From NCBI GenBank assembly GCA_022496805.1, contig CM040085.1, positions 41,073,811-41,137,810 of the forward strand: a stretch of 64,000 nt of DNA, given 5' to 3'. Positions within the stretch are counted from its first letter, which is position 1. Each line of letters begins with the position of its first letter. The stretch is from Pohlia nutans (taxonomy: Eukaryota; Streptophyta; Bryopsida; Bryales; Mniaceae). The translations under genes and the position numbers were made by a program. Of this stretch, positions 34,331-45,828 are shown piece by piece. The notes under the pieces are model-generated. The model was given only the letters and a program-made list of their open reading frames with translations. It was not told the origin of the DNA and ran no database searches.

Positions 34331-36872
34331 GCACCCATAAGCAATAACTTAAGCTTTCTAGCCTACGTGCAGCAGGAGTAGAAGGTAGATAGTATTGTTC
34401 CTTCATAGGAAAATAGAAATCATGAAGAATGCAATTTTTCCATAATTTTATTTTTTTAAATGAAATTTCTACAAATTTTCAAAGTGAAAAGTTAGTCATG
34501 ACTCAAAACCGATAACTAGACTATCCCAAATCCGTGAACATATGTATTAGATAACCGACGAGCCGCGGTAGCAGCGAGTAGGTTATCATACATAACCGGT
34601 TGTTCATTTTCCAATCACAACCCTTGATCTTCATGATTCAAGGGCGTAGGATGCAAGTTGAAAGAGAGAAGGTTATGAGTTGCAACTTGTGATGGCGATG
34701 GTGACGGGTTGCTAATGGGATGGAGCCACATTAGCGTTGAAAAATCAACAACCACTTATGATTCCACAAACTAGCCCAAGTTGCTTTTTGAAACTAATTA
34801 ATATAGGTAATAGTGCAAGAAATTGATTGGTTGACAAAAAATTCTACACATGTAACATTGAGTTTGAATGAGTTTGATTGTTAACGATTATAGGTCAGTC
34901 TACACGTTGGTTTTGGGTGCATTGTCAATTATAGGTGCTTCTTCCTTACTGTACTCCAAAATAAAAAGCAACCTTTGAGAACTGGAAGCAATGTTTCCAT
35001 GGGCTTTTTAGGGAGGAGTTCAATAATATTATTTAACTTCAAGTGGCTGGCAAGTTTTAGAAAGGGAAGGATTGATTCTAGACTCTAGTAAGAGGGATGT
35101 ATGTGTTGGTGCAAACAATCATTGGAACCCAATGGCTGAGCCCTTCCATGAGCTTTTAGGATCAAAATAAGTGCACGGCCTTGACATCAAATTTGGGTCC
35201 AGCCAATTCGCGAGAGTTTCAGGGCTGTGGAGTCACGTCAAGCTGTCCCCTGCCTTGATGACACTAGAAGAAAAGAAAATCGCAGCCCAGTCTGCAATGG
35301 AATGTCCGTATTTTGCTTCCAAAAAAACAAAACCAAAAAAAAACGCAGTCCAGGTTGGACAACTAACTTCTTCCATCCAGATAGGCAGAGGTACCCATAG
35401 TCGATAAGTACTCCATAAAAGCATATGTCTATTCAACATTCTTTTGTATTATTTAGAAAGGCACAACAAAATTGCACGGTAGAACATTATATTTGCTCTC
35501 GGTATTTGCTATAGTTGTTATAGGTGAAATTGGAGCTTCAACACATCATACTTTGCATATTACAAATACTAAAACACCCTGTTGCAATGCACCAACATTG
35601 CATTGGGAACGTGGGAATCAATTGGGAACACAAAAGGAACATGGGAACTTTGGGAACATAAAGAGAACGTGGGAACATTAGGAAACATGATGGGAGCGTT
35701 AGGGAACGCTAGGGGACATGATGGGAATGCTAGGGGTATGTGATGCGAAGCTTTGGGGAACATCGTGGAAATTGTGGAGAACGATTTGAGAACATGATGA
35801 AAGATTGGATGAAAGGCATGGATGTGAAATGTGGATGATTTCGTAATATGGTATCATGACGGGTACCAAACAGGGTAGTGACATGGTATCGTGACGCTGT
35901 GTACTCAATATAAAAGATGGTGAAAATATTGTTCACATTTCATATACATGTGGTCAACAAAATAGCGAGGTCCAAATGTACCTTCATCAATGGATTGAAC
36001 ATTGGAAACACTATCAAATAGTTTCAAAAACAATTTCAATTTAAAGAACGAAAGTGGATGTTTTCCAAACCAACTCCAAAATTTCGCAATCCACAAGAAC
36101 AATTTCCAAGGACCTTTGATCTAATTATAGCGGGATGCATTGGCAAAGGATGTGATTCAATTTACAAATGTTTAATTTCAAAATGTATATGTATCCAAAT
36201 AGGAGATGAAGATAAGCATGAGCTTTTTTGCATAAATATAATACACAACGGCATAGAAGAAGGAATACAAGATGGATGGATGTATATAGAGAAAGATGGA
36301 CATTGCAAAGTTAACATGTAAAAGACATACTAAACCCCTTGGGCTTAGTTTTCTCAATTTTCAAACCAATTCACCATGAATTGCTAATACCAGTAATGGA
36401 GAAATGTTTAATGCTCTATTTTCAAGCATCATTCGTGAAAAGTATAGTATGTACCTACATTTTAGAGTGTAAATTACTTCTATATTTTGAGGTTAAAACT
36501 CTAAATAGTCCTTTCTTTCTAAATTAAGAAATGTTCTTTAAGGGTTGAGATTGAATAGTTTGCACATGATTCCAAATACCGGTAGTATAACATTGAGGCC
36601 ACTCATTTGAGTGTTGAATGTTTTTCATGTTTTGATATTTTTGTGTGTAGCGGACTATTGTGGCATTTGTGGGGAGCTTACGGGTGTTCACCATCCAATG
36701 TTTTATAATAAACTAAGTTGGCCCGTGCCAATGCTCAAAGGTTTTAAGTTAACACTACATTTGAACCAACATTGTATACATATTTTGCACTCTCTCCAAG
36801 TTTTTAAGGTATATGGAAGTTTCTCAAATAATTAACATCATTTTTTATATGCATATGACCAAAAACATTGCA
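34331..36872. other. Intergenic with a GGGAAC-rich tract
   Basis: From about 35598 to 35800 the plus strand repeats GGGAACRTGRGGGAAC-like words with spacers of a few bases, a purine-rich degenerate array. Elsewhere there are only weak open frames (for example 36058-36321, 87 codons) with no recognisable family. Confidence 0.5.
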
Positions 36873-37420
36873 TTAACCCATTAACGCGCCTGCGTCCATA
36901 TAATGGACGACGAACAGATTGAAATCCTTCTCTTTACTACATCCTGTACAGTTTTTCATCCATCCAAAATTTCCTTGGTTCTTGTGCTAGTTGACTACCA
37001 TTTGTACGGTATGGATCTTCAAAATAAGATATTGTGATTTTTTGAAAAATAACAATAGTGGTTGATGTCAAGTTTCATTCTTAGTTCAAAAAGTAAGACC
37101 TTCAGCATGATTTTCCAAAATAAGTAGAATCAAATAATGGAAAGCATACCATCTCGTAGTGCATGTTATTTCAAATTCATTACAACAATTTTTAATTTTT
37201 TTGTGTTACTTTGGGATTTTTAATTGAATTTCAAAAGAAAACCTTGAATAATTAATTTAAAAAAATTACTAAAAAATATGATAAATCCAACCATACAGAT
37301 GTGATCCAAACATTGACATTTACAACTTTGCTTTGTATATCAACTCCATTTTTGGTATTCATCAAACATTTTATAACGGATCTTTGAAATCAGTGATGAA
37401 TCGGGACGTTAAAGGGTTAA
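36873..37420. mobile_element. TTAA-flanked family G element, copy 1 (548 bp)
   Basis: It starts TTAACCCATTAACGCGCC and ends GGGACGTTAAAGGGTTAA. It matches 44286-44834 in opposite orientation over its full length. Each copy holds a GTCCATATAATGGAC-type palindrome next to one end. Confidence 0.85.
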
Positions 37421-37489
37421 ACTTATTTTTATATCAAAAGCATTTCAAGCATTTTATATATTTCTATTCTTAAAATATTATATGGTAAA

Positions 37490-37510
37490 TTATTATTATT
37501 ATTATTATTT
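37490..37510. repeat. (ATT)n microsatellite
   Basis: About seven ATT units follow one another in an AT-rich stretch. Confidence 0.9.
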
Positions 37511-37626
37511 CTATTATATATAAAAATTATTCTAAAAATAAAAAAAATAAAAGCATGGCTAAATCACGATGAATAGTGGACAACGGCAGAGAGCCAAAAC
37601 AATTTTTTCTAAGAAAAAACTTTGAA

Positions 37627-37770
37627 AACAAGCAACTAGTCATGTAATCTCTACTTTAATATTTACACCAAATTTACTTTTACAACTTTTTTTTGGACTT
37701 TCCAGCTGTATAACTCTCCCGAAAATGAAGCGTTTTCGTAGTATCTCCCCTTGTAGGGCAAAGACAATAA
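37627..37770 (+). repeat. CTAGTCGCG dispersed repeat, copy 3
   Basis: It starts ACAAGCAACTAGTCATG and ends AGGGCAAAGACAA. It is the most diverged of the three copies and lies 15 bp from the next element. Confidence 0.6.
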
Positions 37771-37785
37771 ATAAATTCAAGCTCA

Positions 37786-38318
37786 GGGCCGCTTTACACC
37801 GAGAGGCCGGGCCAATTCGTTGTGTAAGAGGGCTGAAATCCTCACTTGTGATTGGTTAAAAGAATGAAATCGGCCCCAATCCCTTTACACCTAAAGCCTG
37901 GGTCGATTTGGTGATATGAATTTTTTACTTTAAAAACGCATGGTATGACACGGCCCGAGCTCGATGAGTTGGGTGCATCCAAAACGAAGGGCCAATTCTT
38001 GGCCTCGGGGCCAATGTAAAATTTCAGTAAAAAAACCTTTTTTTAATATAAAATATGATTTTCTTCAATGAACTAGATCTGTTGGATTATGTGAAAATCT
38101 AAACGGCTCTTTTGAAAAGAGAGAGGGGTTGAAATTTGCTACATTTATTGAATTGGCTTGGCTTCTTGGCTCCAAGGCCTTTACATATGAGAGAATTGAC
38201 CCCGTTCTAATCTTATTATAATGGGTAGTTGAGGCCAGCCTCCAACCCAAAAAGGGCTAAAATTTCATGGAATCGGTCTCAAGGAAAATCGGCCCGGCCT
38301 CTAAGTGTAAATCGGCCC
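37786..38318. mobile_element. Harbinger/Tourist-like miniature element, 533 bp
   Basis: The tips are GGGCCGCTTTACACCGAGAG and the complement of GGGCCGATTTACACTTAGAG. TCA is duplicated at 37783-37785 and 38319-38321, the same target as the large Harbinger element at 6862. Its own coding capacity is lost. Confidence 0.82.
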
Positions 38319-40096
38319 TCAGCCCCTCACTGGGTGACTTGAGAATTTTTCTAATGCCCCTTCCGAAGACACGAGCATCCGACGTGGCACCCGCCAATTT
38401 CCACGGGCTATGTAGCCCGCCCGGCCCACCCGACCCGCCGTTTCGCCAGGTCTCGTCTTGTCTCCTCCGTTCTCACAGTCGCCCCCTGGCTATGGCAGGC
38501 AAAGCTGCAGCAGGCAGAGTGCTCCGTCATGCAAGTCTCTCTCATCACCACTGCGCCCGCATTCATCAATGCGTTGTCGTCTTCGTTGCCGTATCCGGCG
38601 GCTTACTGTCTTCTCTAGTTAACAGCAGCTAGCTGTATGTAACAACGGCCGCATGGACCCCATACACCTCGTTTCTCTCGCACACTACGAGCTCATCAGA
38701 TAGTCACTCTCAGTTTGGCTACTGTTCTTCATTCTGCTGCCACCTTCTTGTGGCCTAAGTTTTTCTTGAAAACTTAGCTGTATTTGTGTTTATTGGATCG
38801 GTGACGTTGCAAAACGGAGGAGGTTATTATGTAGGTACATGTGCATGTGTATGTACTCGTGTGTGTACCTGAAGCGGGATGTGAGAGCAATGCAAGAAGT
38901 GATTCTGTATCCACCGGGGATCTTTGTGTATCTGGTCGACGGAGACATCATTTGATTATTGTGTGTATGTATGATGATGACGCTCGTTGCAATTATTGGT
39001 GTAAAGTGAGCAAGAGATATGTGTCGAGGCCGTTAAAGGCTTCCTTCAATGCAGATTTCTGGTTTACCTGCAGAGAGCGTTTTCTGGTTTGGAGTACGTG
39101 TCCTTTGAGTCGTCGGTTACGGCCTGGCATTGTTGCTTGACTTGCGTCTCTCTCTGTACTGTTGCTTTTGGCATGTGCAGTGTGTGGAAGTCTGGGACAG
39201 AAATTTGAGGAGCATGCTTTGCTTTGAGCTCTCTTCGATAGAGGTTGAGTCGTGGCATTTAGGAAGTTCGTTTGGAAATACTATAGTGTTTTGAAATTTT
39301 TTGAGGCATTTCTTGTTCTCGGCTTCTGTTGAAAATAGTCAAGAAGCTTCTGGTTCCTTTTGCAACCGCGTTACGTAATCGCTCTGTCATTTCTTAACAG
39401 AGCAAGACGTAGCCTATGATATCTTAAGGCAGCTCGAGACTTGTGCCGCCGTCATCGTGAGGTCCATGCATATACATTTTTTGTAAAACTTCTCCGGAGT
39501 CCATGGAAGGCTTTTCAGCTTGGTGGGCTCGCCGACCTCGTCTCTTCACGACGACCACGGGCGCGTTTGATTTCTCGTTTTGACACCTGGCAGTTGGCTC
39601 TTCGTTGCTGTGGCGTTCTTGCAACTTATTATTTACTATTAAGACGATGTTCGTGTTTTCCAAGGCGTCTTATCTTGGAGTTCTTGGATTTACCGCCACG
39701 CAGTAATATCACCGACTACATTTTTGGATGCGACTCACGCAGCGCTCAGGCGCTCATGATTGAACAGAGGATTTTAGTTCCTCCGTTTACTCCATTCTGC
39801 TTGAAGGCGAATGATTATTGAAAATAGCGTGAAGAGCCCGTCATTGTATTTTCAGGCAGGCCTAGCTTGCATCATTTGAAGGTACTTTTCCCACAATATT
39901 CTTCTATTGCTACCCTCACTCAGCAGATTATTTAGCTGCATCAAATTTCCTTGATTTGCTCTTCAGTATCATTATGATTTCAACCTTTTTAATCGATGAG
40001 AAAATTCTGAATGCATTATGTATGTTTTTCCTACGATGTCGGTGAATGAATTTGTACGATTGTTCTCGCTTTGTAGATCGACAGGGAGACATCATC
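38319..40096 (+). promoter_or_regulatory. IQD promoter and 5' leader with probable leader intron
   Basis: The base composition rises sharply at about 38340, as expected for a promoter/leader. A good acceptor with a pyrimidine tract (TTGTTCTCGCTTTGTAG) ends at 40076, only 20 bases before the ATG. This indicates a 5' UTR intron; a plausible donor is GTACATGTG near 38836. The open frames in this stretch (such as 39441-39821) do not resemble proteins. No TATA box is assigned. Confidence 0.5.
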
Positions 40097-42659
40097 ATGG
40101 GGAAGAAAGGCACGTGGTTGAGTGCTGTAAAGAAAGCATTCCGTTCCCCATCTAAAGACAAAGACTTCGTTAAAACAACACCAAAAGATCTAGACCTCGT
40201 TGGAGACATTCCACCACTTGAGGTTCCAGTAAGATATACCACCTCATCTCTTGAGAATTTTAACTAGTTGTACATGTAAATTTGTTGTATCTTGGGACTG
40301 GATTCTATTACGGGGAGTCTGATTGAACATGGTTTGGCAGGCGAAGGCGAAAAGCAGGAGGAGATGGAGCTTTGGCAAGTCATCACATCAACCATCTGCC
40401 ACGGAAACAAAGGAAACGCCAACTGAAAAGAAAGAAGACAACCGGAAGTATGTATCTTCCAAGACACCTGATTCAAAAATCAAGACCCCTGATTCAAAAA
40501 CTCCGATCAAGCGCAACTCGACTTCCGTCCGACGTAGTACTGCCCTTTCAACATACCACTCACCAGAAGATTGGGCAGCCATCAAGATCCAGACAGCATT
40601 TCGAGCGTATCTGGTACAATGATCTACTGAAATCGTTACTCAATTTCTCAGATCACTTACTGAAGTGATTCGCTTGAAATTATCTCGAGTTGCAAGCCAA
40701 GCCATATGCTTCAATCAGTATTATTCAAAACAGAATGACGTGATCACTAGTACAATTAGGGTATAATTGCCATGCATCCCACTGACGATTTACCATCCTT
40801 GATTAAATGCTCTCACGTTTGACTGATTGTTTAATTATGTTGACTTACTCAGGCTCGGAGAGCATTGCGTGCACTGAAGGGCCTTGTGCGATTACAAGCC
40901 TTGGTTCGCGGCCATACAGTCCGTCGTCAAGCTACAATCACATTACGTTGCATGCAAGCGCTAGTGCGAGTCCAGGCTCGAGTTCGGGCTAGACGAGTCC
41001 GCATGTCCGAAGAAGGGCAAGCTGTGCAGAGACAGTTATGGGAACGGAGACAGCACGAGTCTCGTCCACGGAGATCCCTGGTAGGTGTAGAATCGCTGAT
41101 GAATTTCCTGGCTTTTGAAATCAAACTAAAGAAATGTTATAAATACCCTGCATTTCTGCCCAGATATATCAGATTCAAGCTGCAAACATTTGTAAATATA
41201 ATGAGAAATATACTTGGGTGAAATGGTAGGATGGAGGCTGGAACGATAGCACTCAAACGATGCAGGAGGAACAAGTGAAAATGCTGAACAAGCAGGAGGC
41301 AGCTATGAAGAGAGAACGAGCTTTAGCTTATGCCTTCTCACGCCAGGTCTGTTTGTCATCCATGCTTACTCTTAATCACAAATATATTTTCAACAGACAG
41401 AATTGGTTCCCGACGGTACTTGGGAGCGTGATATTGCGTTCTCAGCACATTGATGTTCGGTTTCCCCAATTTGTACCCTAGAGTTTATTTGAAAAAAATA
41501 ATACAGAGGAAAAATCCATTGCTTTTTCATTAATTTCCCCGGTTTTAACCACATTAATATACCCCCTGAAGCACATTCCAGTCCGATATCAATCTCCTTA
41601 TAATCTTTTTGTCACTCAGTTTCCGAGGCTTTATTTTGAATGGTAATCAGAGCCTATGCATCACAGGCTGTAGGATTTCTTTTCTTACTGATTCGAGTCT
41701 GACAGTTATGGAAGTCGGCCCCCAATCAGGCGTCACAGCTCTTCATAGATTGCGATCCCGACAAACCCCACTGGGGATGGAGCTGGTTGGAGCGGTGGAT
41801 GGCTGCGCGACCGTGGGAGAATCGTATTTTCGACAACACCAACTCTGTTCCAAAAGACGTTTTCGACGGCTACTCCGTCAAGAATGCAGATGTTAGCGCC
41901 ATACCCAAGCCTCGACGTGACGGGGATCCTCGACTGACCAAGCAGCACAGCTCATGTAACAAGCAGAGATCGCAACATGGGCCAGTTAGAAGCGAAAGTT
42001 ATACCTCAAATGGACCGTCCATGTCTGCTTCCCACTACAACGGAGGCAGTCATAGCCACAGCCACCTCAGTCCCAGCACAATGCAAAGAACCACAAGCCA
42101 GGGAGCACTACGCGGGTCTCCAGCAACGCCGCCCTCAAACCACAAATCTACACCAGTGTTGATAAGATCTGCCAGTCCTCGGAATAGCATCAGGAGGGAA
42201 GAATTGGAGGAGGGAGGAAGCACTGTCTCCACAACAGCGAGGTCCACTCCCTCTGGCCTTCAGCGTTTTGGTACTCGTTACAGCCACGCAGGATCCATCC
42301 GGGATGACGACAGCTTGGCAAGCTCTCCCTCGGTGCCCAACTACATGCAAGCGACTCATTCCGCAAGAGCCAAGGTCCGATCTCACAGCACTCCCAAGCA
42401 GCGGCCCGGGACACCTGAGAAGGAAGGATCGTATGGCTCAGCGAAGAAACGGCTCTCTTTTCCCATTTCGGAGCATTTGATCAGCAACTCCGGCCCCATG
42501 ATGCGCCCCTTTCGACCTGCCGGGTACCCGCAACGGAGCCCGAGTCTGAAAGGAGTTCGCTCGGAGCGCTCGGTGTCGACTGTGGGCAACGACAGCCAAA
42601 ATGGCGATGCTACTCCGACGTCCACGGAAGTATCAACTTGCAGGGCTCCATTCCGATGA
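40097..42659 (+). CDS. IQ67-domain (IQD) calmodulin-binding protein
   Basis: IQD proteins bind calmodulin and act as scaffolds at microtubules, plasma membrane or nucleus in plant growth control. The exons are 40097-40228, 40341-40613, 40853-41080, 41230-41346 and 41730-42659. All junctions are GT-AG in phase 0, giving 559 aa. The N-terminus [20 protein letters not shown] is typical. The IQ67 domain spans about 121-188: [13 protein letters not shown] is joined by splicing to [20 protein letters not shown], then [15 protein letters not shown]. The intron after RAYL splits the domain at the place used in this family. [13 protein letters not shown] and [16 protein letters not shown] follow. The Ser/Arg-rich C-terminus ends with a DUF4005-like stretch ([17 protein letters not shown]). 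The exon 5 start is chosen at the AG before GCGTCACAG; an alternative AG lies 9 bases later. Confidence 0.93.
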
Positions 42660-42670
42660 CTGCCTGACTG

Positions 42671-42930
42671 CATGCATTTTTTTCATCACCATCAGCTTCG
42701 ATCATCAGTTGTGTACTGCTCCTACGCTCCTACACTTTTCTGTGGTACGCATCTACTGCATCAAGGAATGGCTTTGCATTTGGCCTGCTTTTTTTGAAAG
42801 CATGCATTTTTCTTCGTCACCATCAGCTTCGATCATCAGTTGTGCACTGCTCCTACGCTTAATCTTTTCCGTGGTACGCATCTACTGCATCAAGGAATTA
42901 TGGCTTTGCATTTGGCCTGCCTTTTTTTGA
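42671..42930 (+). repeat. 130-bp tandem duplication in the IQD 3' region
   Basis: Two units start CATGCATTTTT at 42671 and 42801. They share CACCATCAGCTTCGATCATC, GCATCTACTGCATCAAGGAA and GGCTTTGCATTTGGCCTGC. It starts 11 bases after the stop codon, so it probably lies in the 3' UTR. Confidence 0.85.
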
Positions 42931-43894
42931 ATGGTCATTGATATTGAAGAACTTGGAAGTTCACTGTCTGTCTGCACATGGTTTAATTAATTTCACAGGC
43001 ACCGCTTAGTAGTAGTACTTGTAGATCTCGGTTGGGCTCCCATGATAGCTAGCCATTCTGTTTTGTAGGTGGAGGTGCTCGCCTTCACTGCAAAAATATT
43101 TGTTTGGCATTGAAACATTGCTCGTGAAAGCGAAGTAACTTCCTAGTCTAGCTCACTTTTGCAGCAGCTCATGCATGTGGTTATACGACAAACGCTTGTG
43201 GCAATGACATCCATATGTAAATTTTTTTTGACGTGAAGTTATTCAATTGCAATGTATTTATTAGTCCTGAGCAAAGAGGAAACTTGACAGATCCTAGTCA
43301 CTGCTGTCTTAATTGTTCTGGAATGGAACACTTCCTCTTGATTTCGGTAGCTGTAAGATACTTGTCAGTGTGTTTCAGGTACCTAGGTTGTGAAGTAACA
43401 GCCCTCCCTCTTGCCCTCCCTACCGTGACATCCAAGTGTTTATTTGTCAACAACTTTGAAGGCATGAAGCAATCTTTTTGTTTGGAAAACGAAGATCATC
43501 TCAGGGAGCTTGAGTTTTCCATTTGGTTCGCATTGATCACCTGAATTTCTCCTGAAACGAAGCAGTAAAATATAATTTAGCATTTAATTTTTTGATTTTC
43601 ACTCTGCAGTCTGCGAAATTTTGTTGGCAGAAAATCACTGCTTGGAGTAACTTATTCCCAGTGGAATGGTCAGGCTCCTGTATCTGGGATGATCTTGGTG
43701 CAGGTAAGGTAACCATAACTAACTGTGACTCCTACCTCACTAGCTTGATCTGTGGCAGAGATTAGCATGGAAGTCATACGCTCATCTAGGTCCTCATCAT
43801 GGGAGAGCCTGGGATGCACTTCGCATTATACCGTTTATTCAACAGTGCGAATCACATTATTGGGAGAAATTTACATCAATTGGAAACACCTGAG
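42931..43894. other. IQD downstream region, no other gene seen
   Basis: No recognised gene or repeat. The region up to the TTAA element at 43895 may contain the transcript end. A 103-codon open frame at 43233-43544 has no recognisable family. Confidence 0.4.
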
Positions 43895-43938
43895 TTAACC
43901 CCTAAAGGAGGTTGCCCCTGTCTACATACATGGAAGTA

Positions 43939-45081
43939 CAGTGGGGTACAAGATGAATACAAATTTTTCAATCACTTTTCACTAGAAAGTTCAACAATTT
44001 TTAGGAAGGTCCAGCATGCTCAAAAATGAAACCACAAAATACATTGGAAATGCAATGAAGCGTGCTTCATTTTTGCAATAAATGAAAAAAGAATAATTTA
44101 AAATCATACAACAATTTAGATTTCTTTTATACACTATCTATCATTTCATAGTGAACCTTTGGAAGATAGTCAAAGATTTATTGCATTTAAGTACAGAATA
44201 AGTAAAAAATCATACAAGTAGTTCAAGCGGTGTGGGATCAAGTATCTCTAAAGGAATTGTGAAGGTTCATTTCTAATATGTACCATTAACCCTTTAACGT
44301 CCCGATTCAACATTGTTTTCAAAGAAGTGCTATAAAATGCTTGATGAAGACCAAAAATGGGGTTCATGGTCAAAGCAAAGTTGTAAATGTCAATGTGAAG
44401 ATCGCATCTATACGGTTGGATTTATTATATTTTTGTTTAATATTTTTAAATTAATTTTGCAAGGTTTTCTCTTGAAATTCAATTTAAAATCCAAAATTAG
44501 CACAAAAAAAATTTAAAAATATGGTAATGAAATTGAAATAACATGCACTACGAGATGGTATGATTTCCATTATTTGATTCTACTTATTTTGAAAAATCAT
44601 ATTTAAGGTCCCACTTTTTGAACTAAGAATGAAACTTGACATAAACCAATTCTGTTGTTTTTCTAAAAATCATAATAACCTTTTTTGAAGATCCAAACCG
44701 TACAAAGGATAGTCAACTTGCTCAAGAACTAAGAGAAATTTTGGTGGATGAAAACTGTCCGATTTGGATGAGAATCGAGCAGCTCCAATCTGTGCATCGT
44801 CCACTATGTGGACGCTGGCGCGTTAAAGGGTTAAATACAAGTTGTAATTTTTACAAATGGTGGTAGCACTAAATGATAGATAGCATATAGAAAACATCAA
44901 AAAAATTGTATGATTTTCAATTACATATGTGTATATGTAATGATGATAAAGTAGATTTTAGTGTGATTCCAATGCAATTTACAATTTGAAATTCTGTTCA
45001 TTTTTGAGCATACATGGGCCTTCCAAAGTTCCCACAAATCTCAACTGGATCCAGAATTCGTAACCATCTTGTACCCCACTG
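43939..45081. mobile_element. TA-flanked CAGTGGGG foldback element nested in family B
   Basis: The tips are CAGTGGGGTACAAGATG and its perfect complement, with TA at 43937-43938 and 45082-45083. The neighbouring duplicate at about 45150 preserves the empty site GGAAGTACATTCGCATAC, proving insertion at one TA. The arms remain partly palindromic (AAAATGA...CATTTTTGAGCAT). The tip matches that of 61868-62899. Confidence 0.82.
44286..44834. mobile_element. TTAA-flanked family G element, copy 2 (549 bp), innermost
   Basis: It starts TTAACCCTTTAACGTCCCGA and ends GCGCGTTAAAGGGTTAA. It lies inside the TA-flanked element, which itself lies inside family B. It is full length and only one base longer than copy 1. 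Confidence 0.85.
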
Positions 45082-45828
45082 TACATTCGCATACAGATGG
45101 CGTTTACTATAGCATAATGTGTCCTATGGAGTCAATTTTTTTGTCAGCCACATGGAAGTACATTCGCATACATGTGGCGTTTACTATAGCATCACGTGTC
45201 CTATGGAGTCAATTTTTTTGTTAGCCTTACAAGAACTTCAAGACATGTTGCTGTAAAATTTTCAGAAATTTTCCTTGTGCAGAAGATGATGAAAGAATTT
45301 CTTGTAAAATTTTCAGAATTTTTCCCTGTACGGAAGATGGTGAAAGAATTTCCTGTACAAATGTGGTAGTGAGAAACAATAGAGCACATTGAGGTTTAGG
45401 GTTCCAAAGTGATCATCAATGAAGACCAATGAAGCACCTTGGAACTTGGAAGAGGAAGTAGCAACTTCAGCGGAAGCGTCCTCATTCCAGGATGATGACG
45501 TGGCGAGTGAGGTCAGCAAAGCTCCCGCCAATCGTTGACAAGTCCGTCCATCTAATCAGCCCGCATTTGTATGACCAAGTTTGGCATTTCCGCACAATGC
45601 TTGACACGTGTCACGCTATAACTTGTGTGCAAGTGGAATCATGGTATTGGTTCGGCTCTTCACTGCTCACAAGTACAGTAACTTATTCTAAGCTTATTAT
45701 AAGTTACTCTAGAAGGTCCCCATGAGGAGCTTGATCATTCAGGAAAAAGAACCTATCCTGTGGAAAAGGAACCCACAAAGTAGAATATAAAAAAAAGTGT
45801 CACTTGAAGGTTTGTTTGCCCGGCCTTA

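Larger units (their letters stand above)
43895..45400. mobile_element. TTAA-flanked family B element, composite, right tip lost
   Basis: The left end TTAACCCCTAAAGGAGGTTG matches 21644. The matching interior resumes at 45084 after a large insertion. Within it, a block of about 85 bp (ATTCGCATACATGTGGCGTT to GTCAATTTTTTTGT) is tandemly doubled, and a TAAAATTTTCAGAA block is doubled nearby. The sequence ends near GCACATTGAGG, where the CAATAGGGGTTAA tip should follow. Confidence 0.72.

Noticed and set aside
36058..36321. 87-codon open frame on plus strand
   Set aside because: It is AT-rich with no recognisable domain, and no flanking splice signals support it.
39441..39821. 126-codon open frame upstream of the IQD gene
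   Set aside because: It lies in the IQD 5' leader or leader intron, has no family resemblance, and its composition is not clearly exon-like.
42135..42673. Several minus-strand open frames over IQD exon 5
   Set aside because: They overlap the Ser/Arg-rich IQD coding sequence in other frames and have no independent support.
43233..43544. 103-codon open frame downstream of IQD
   Set aside because: There is no family resemblance, and composition and position fit IQD 3' flank rather than a new gene.
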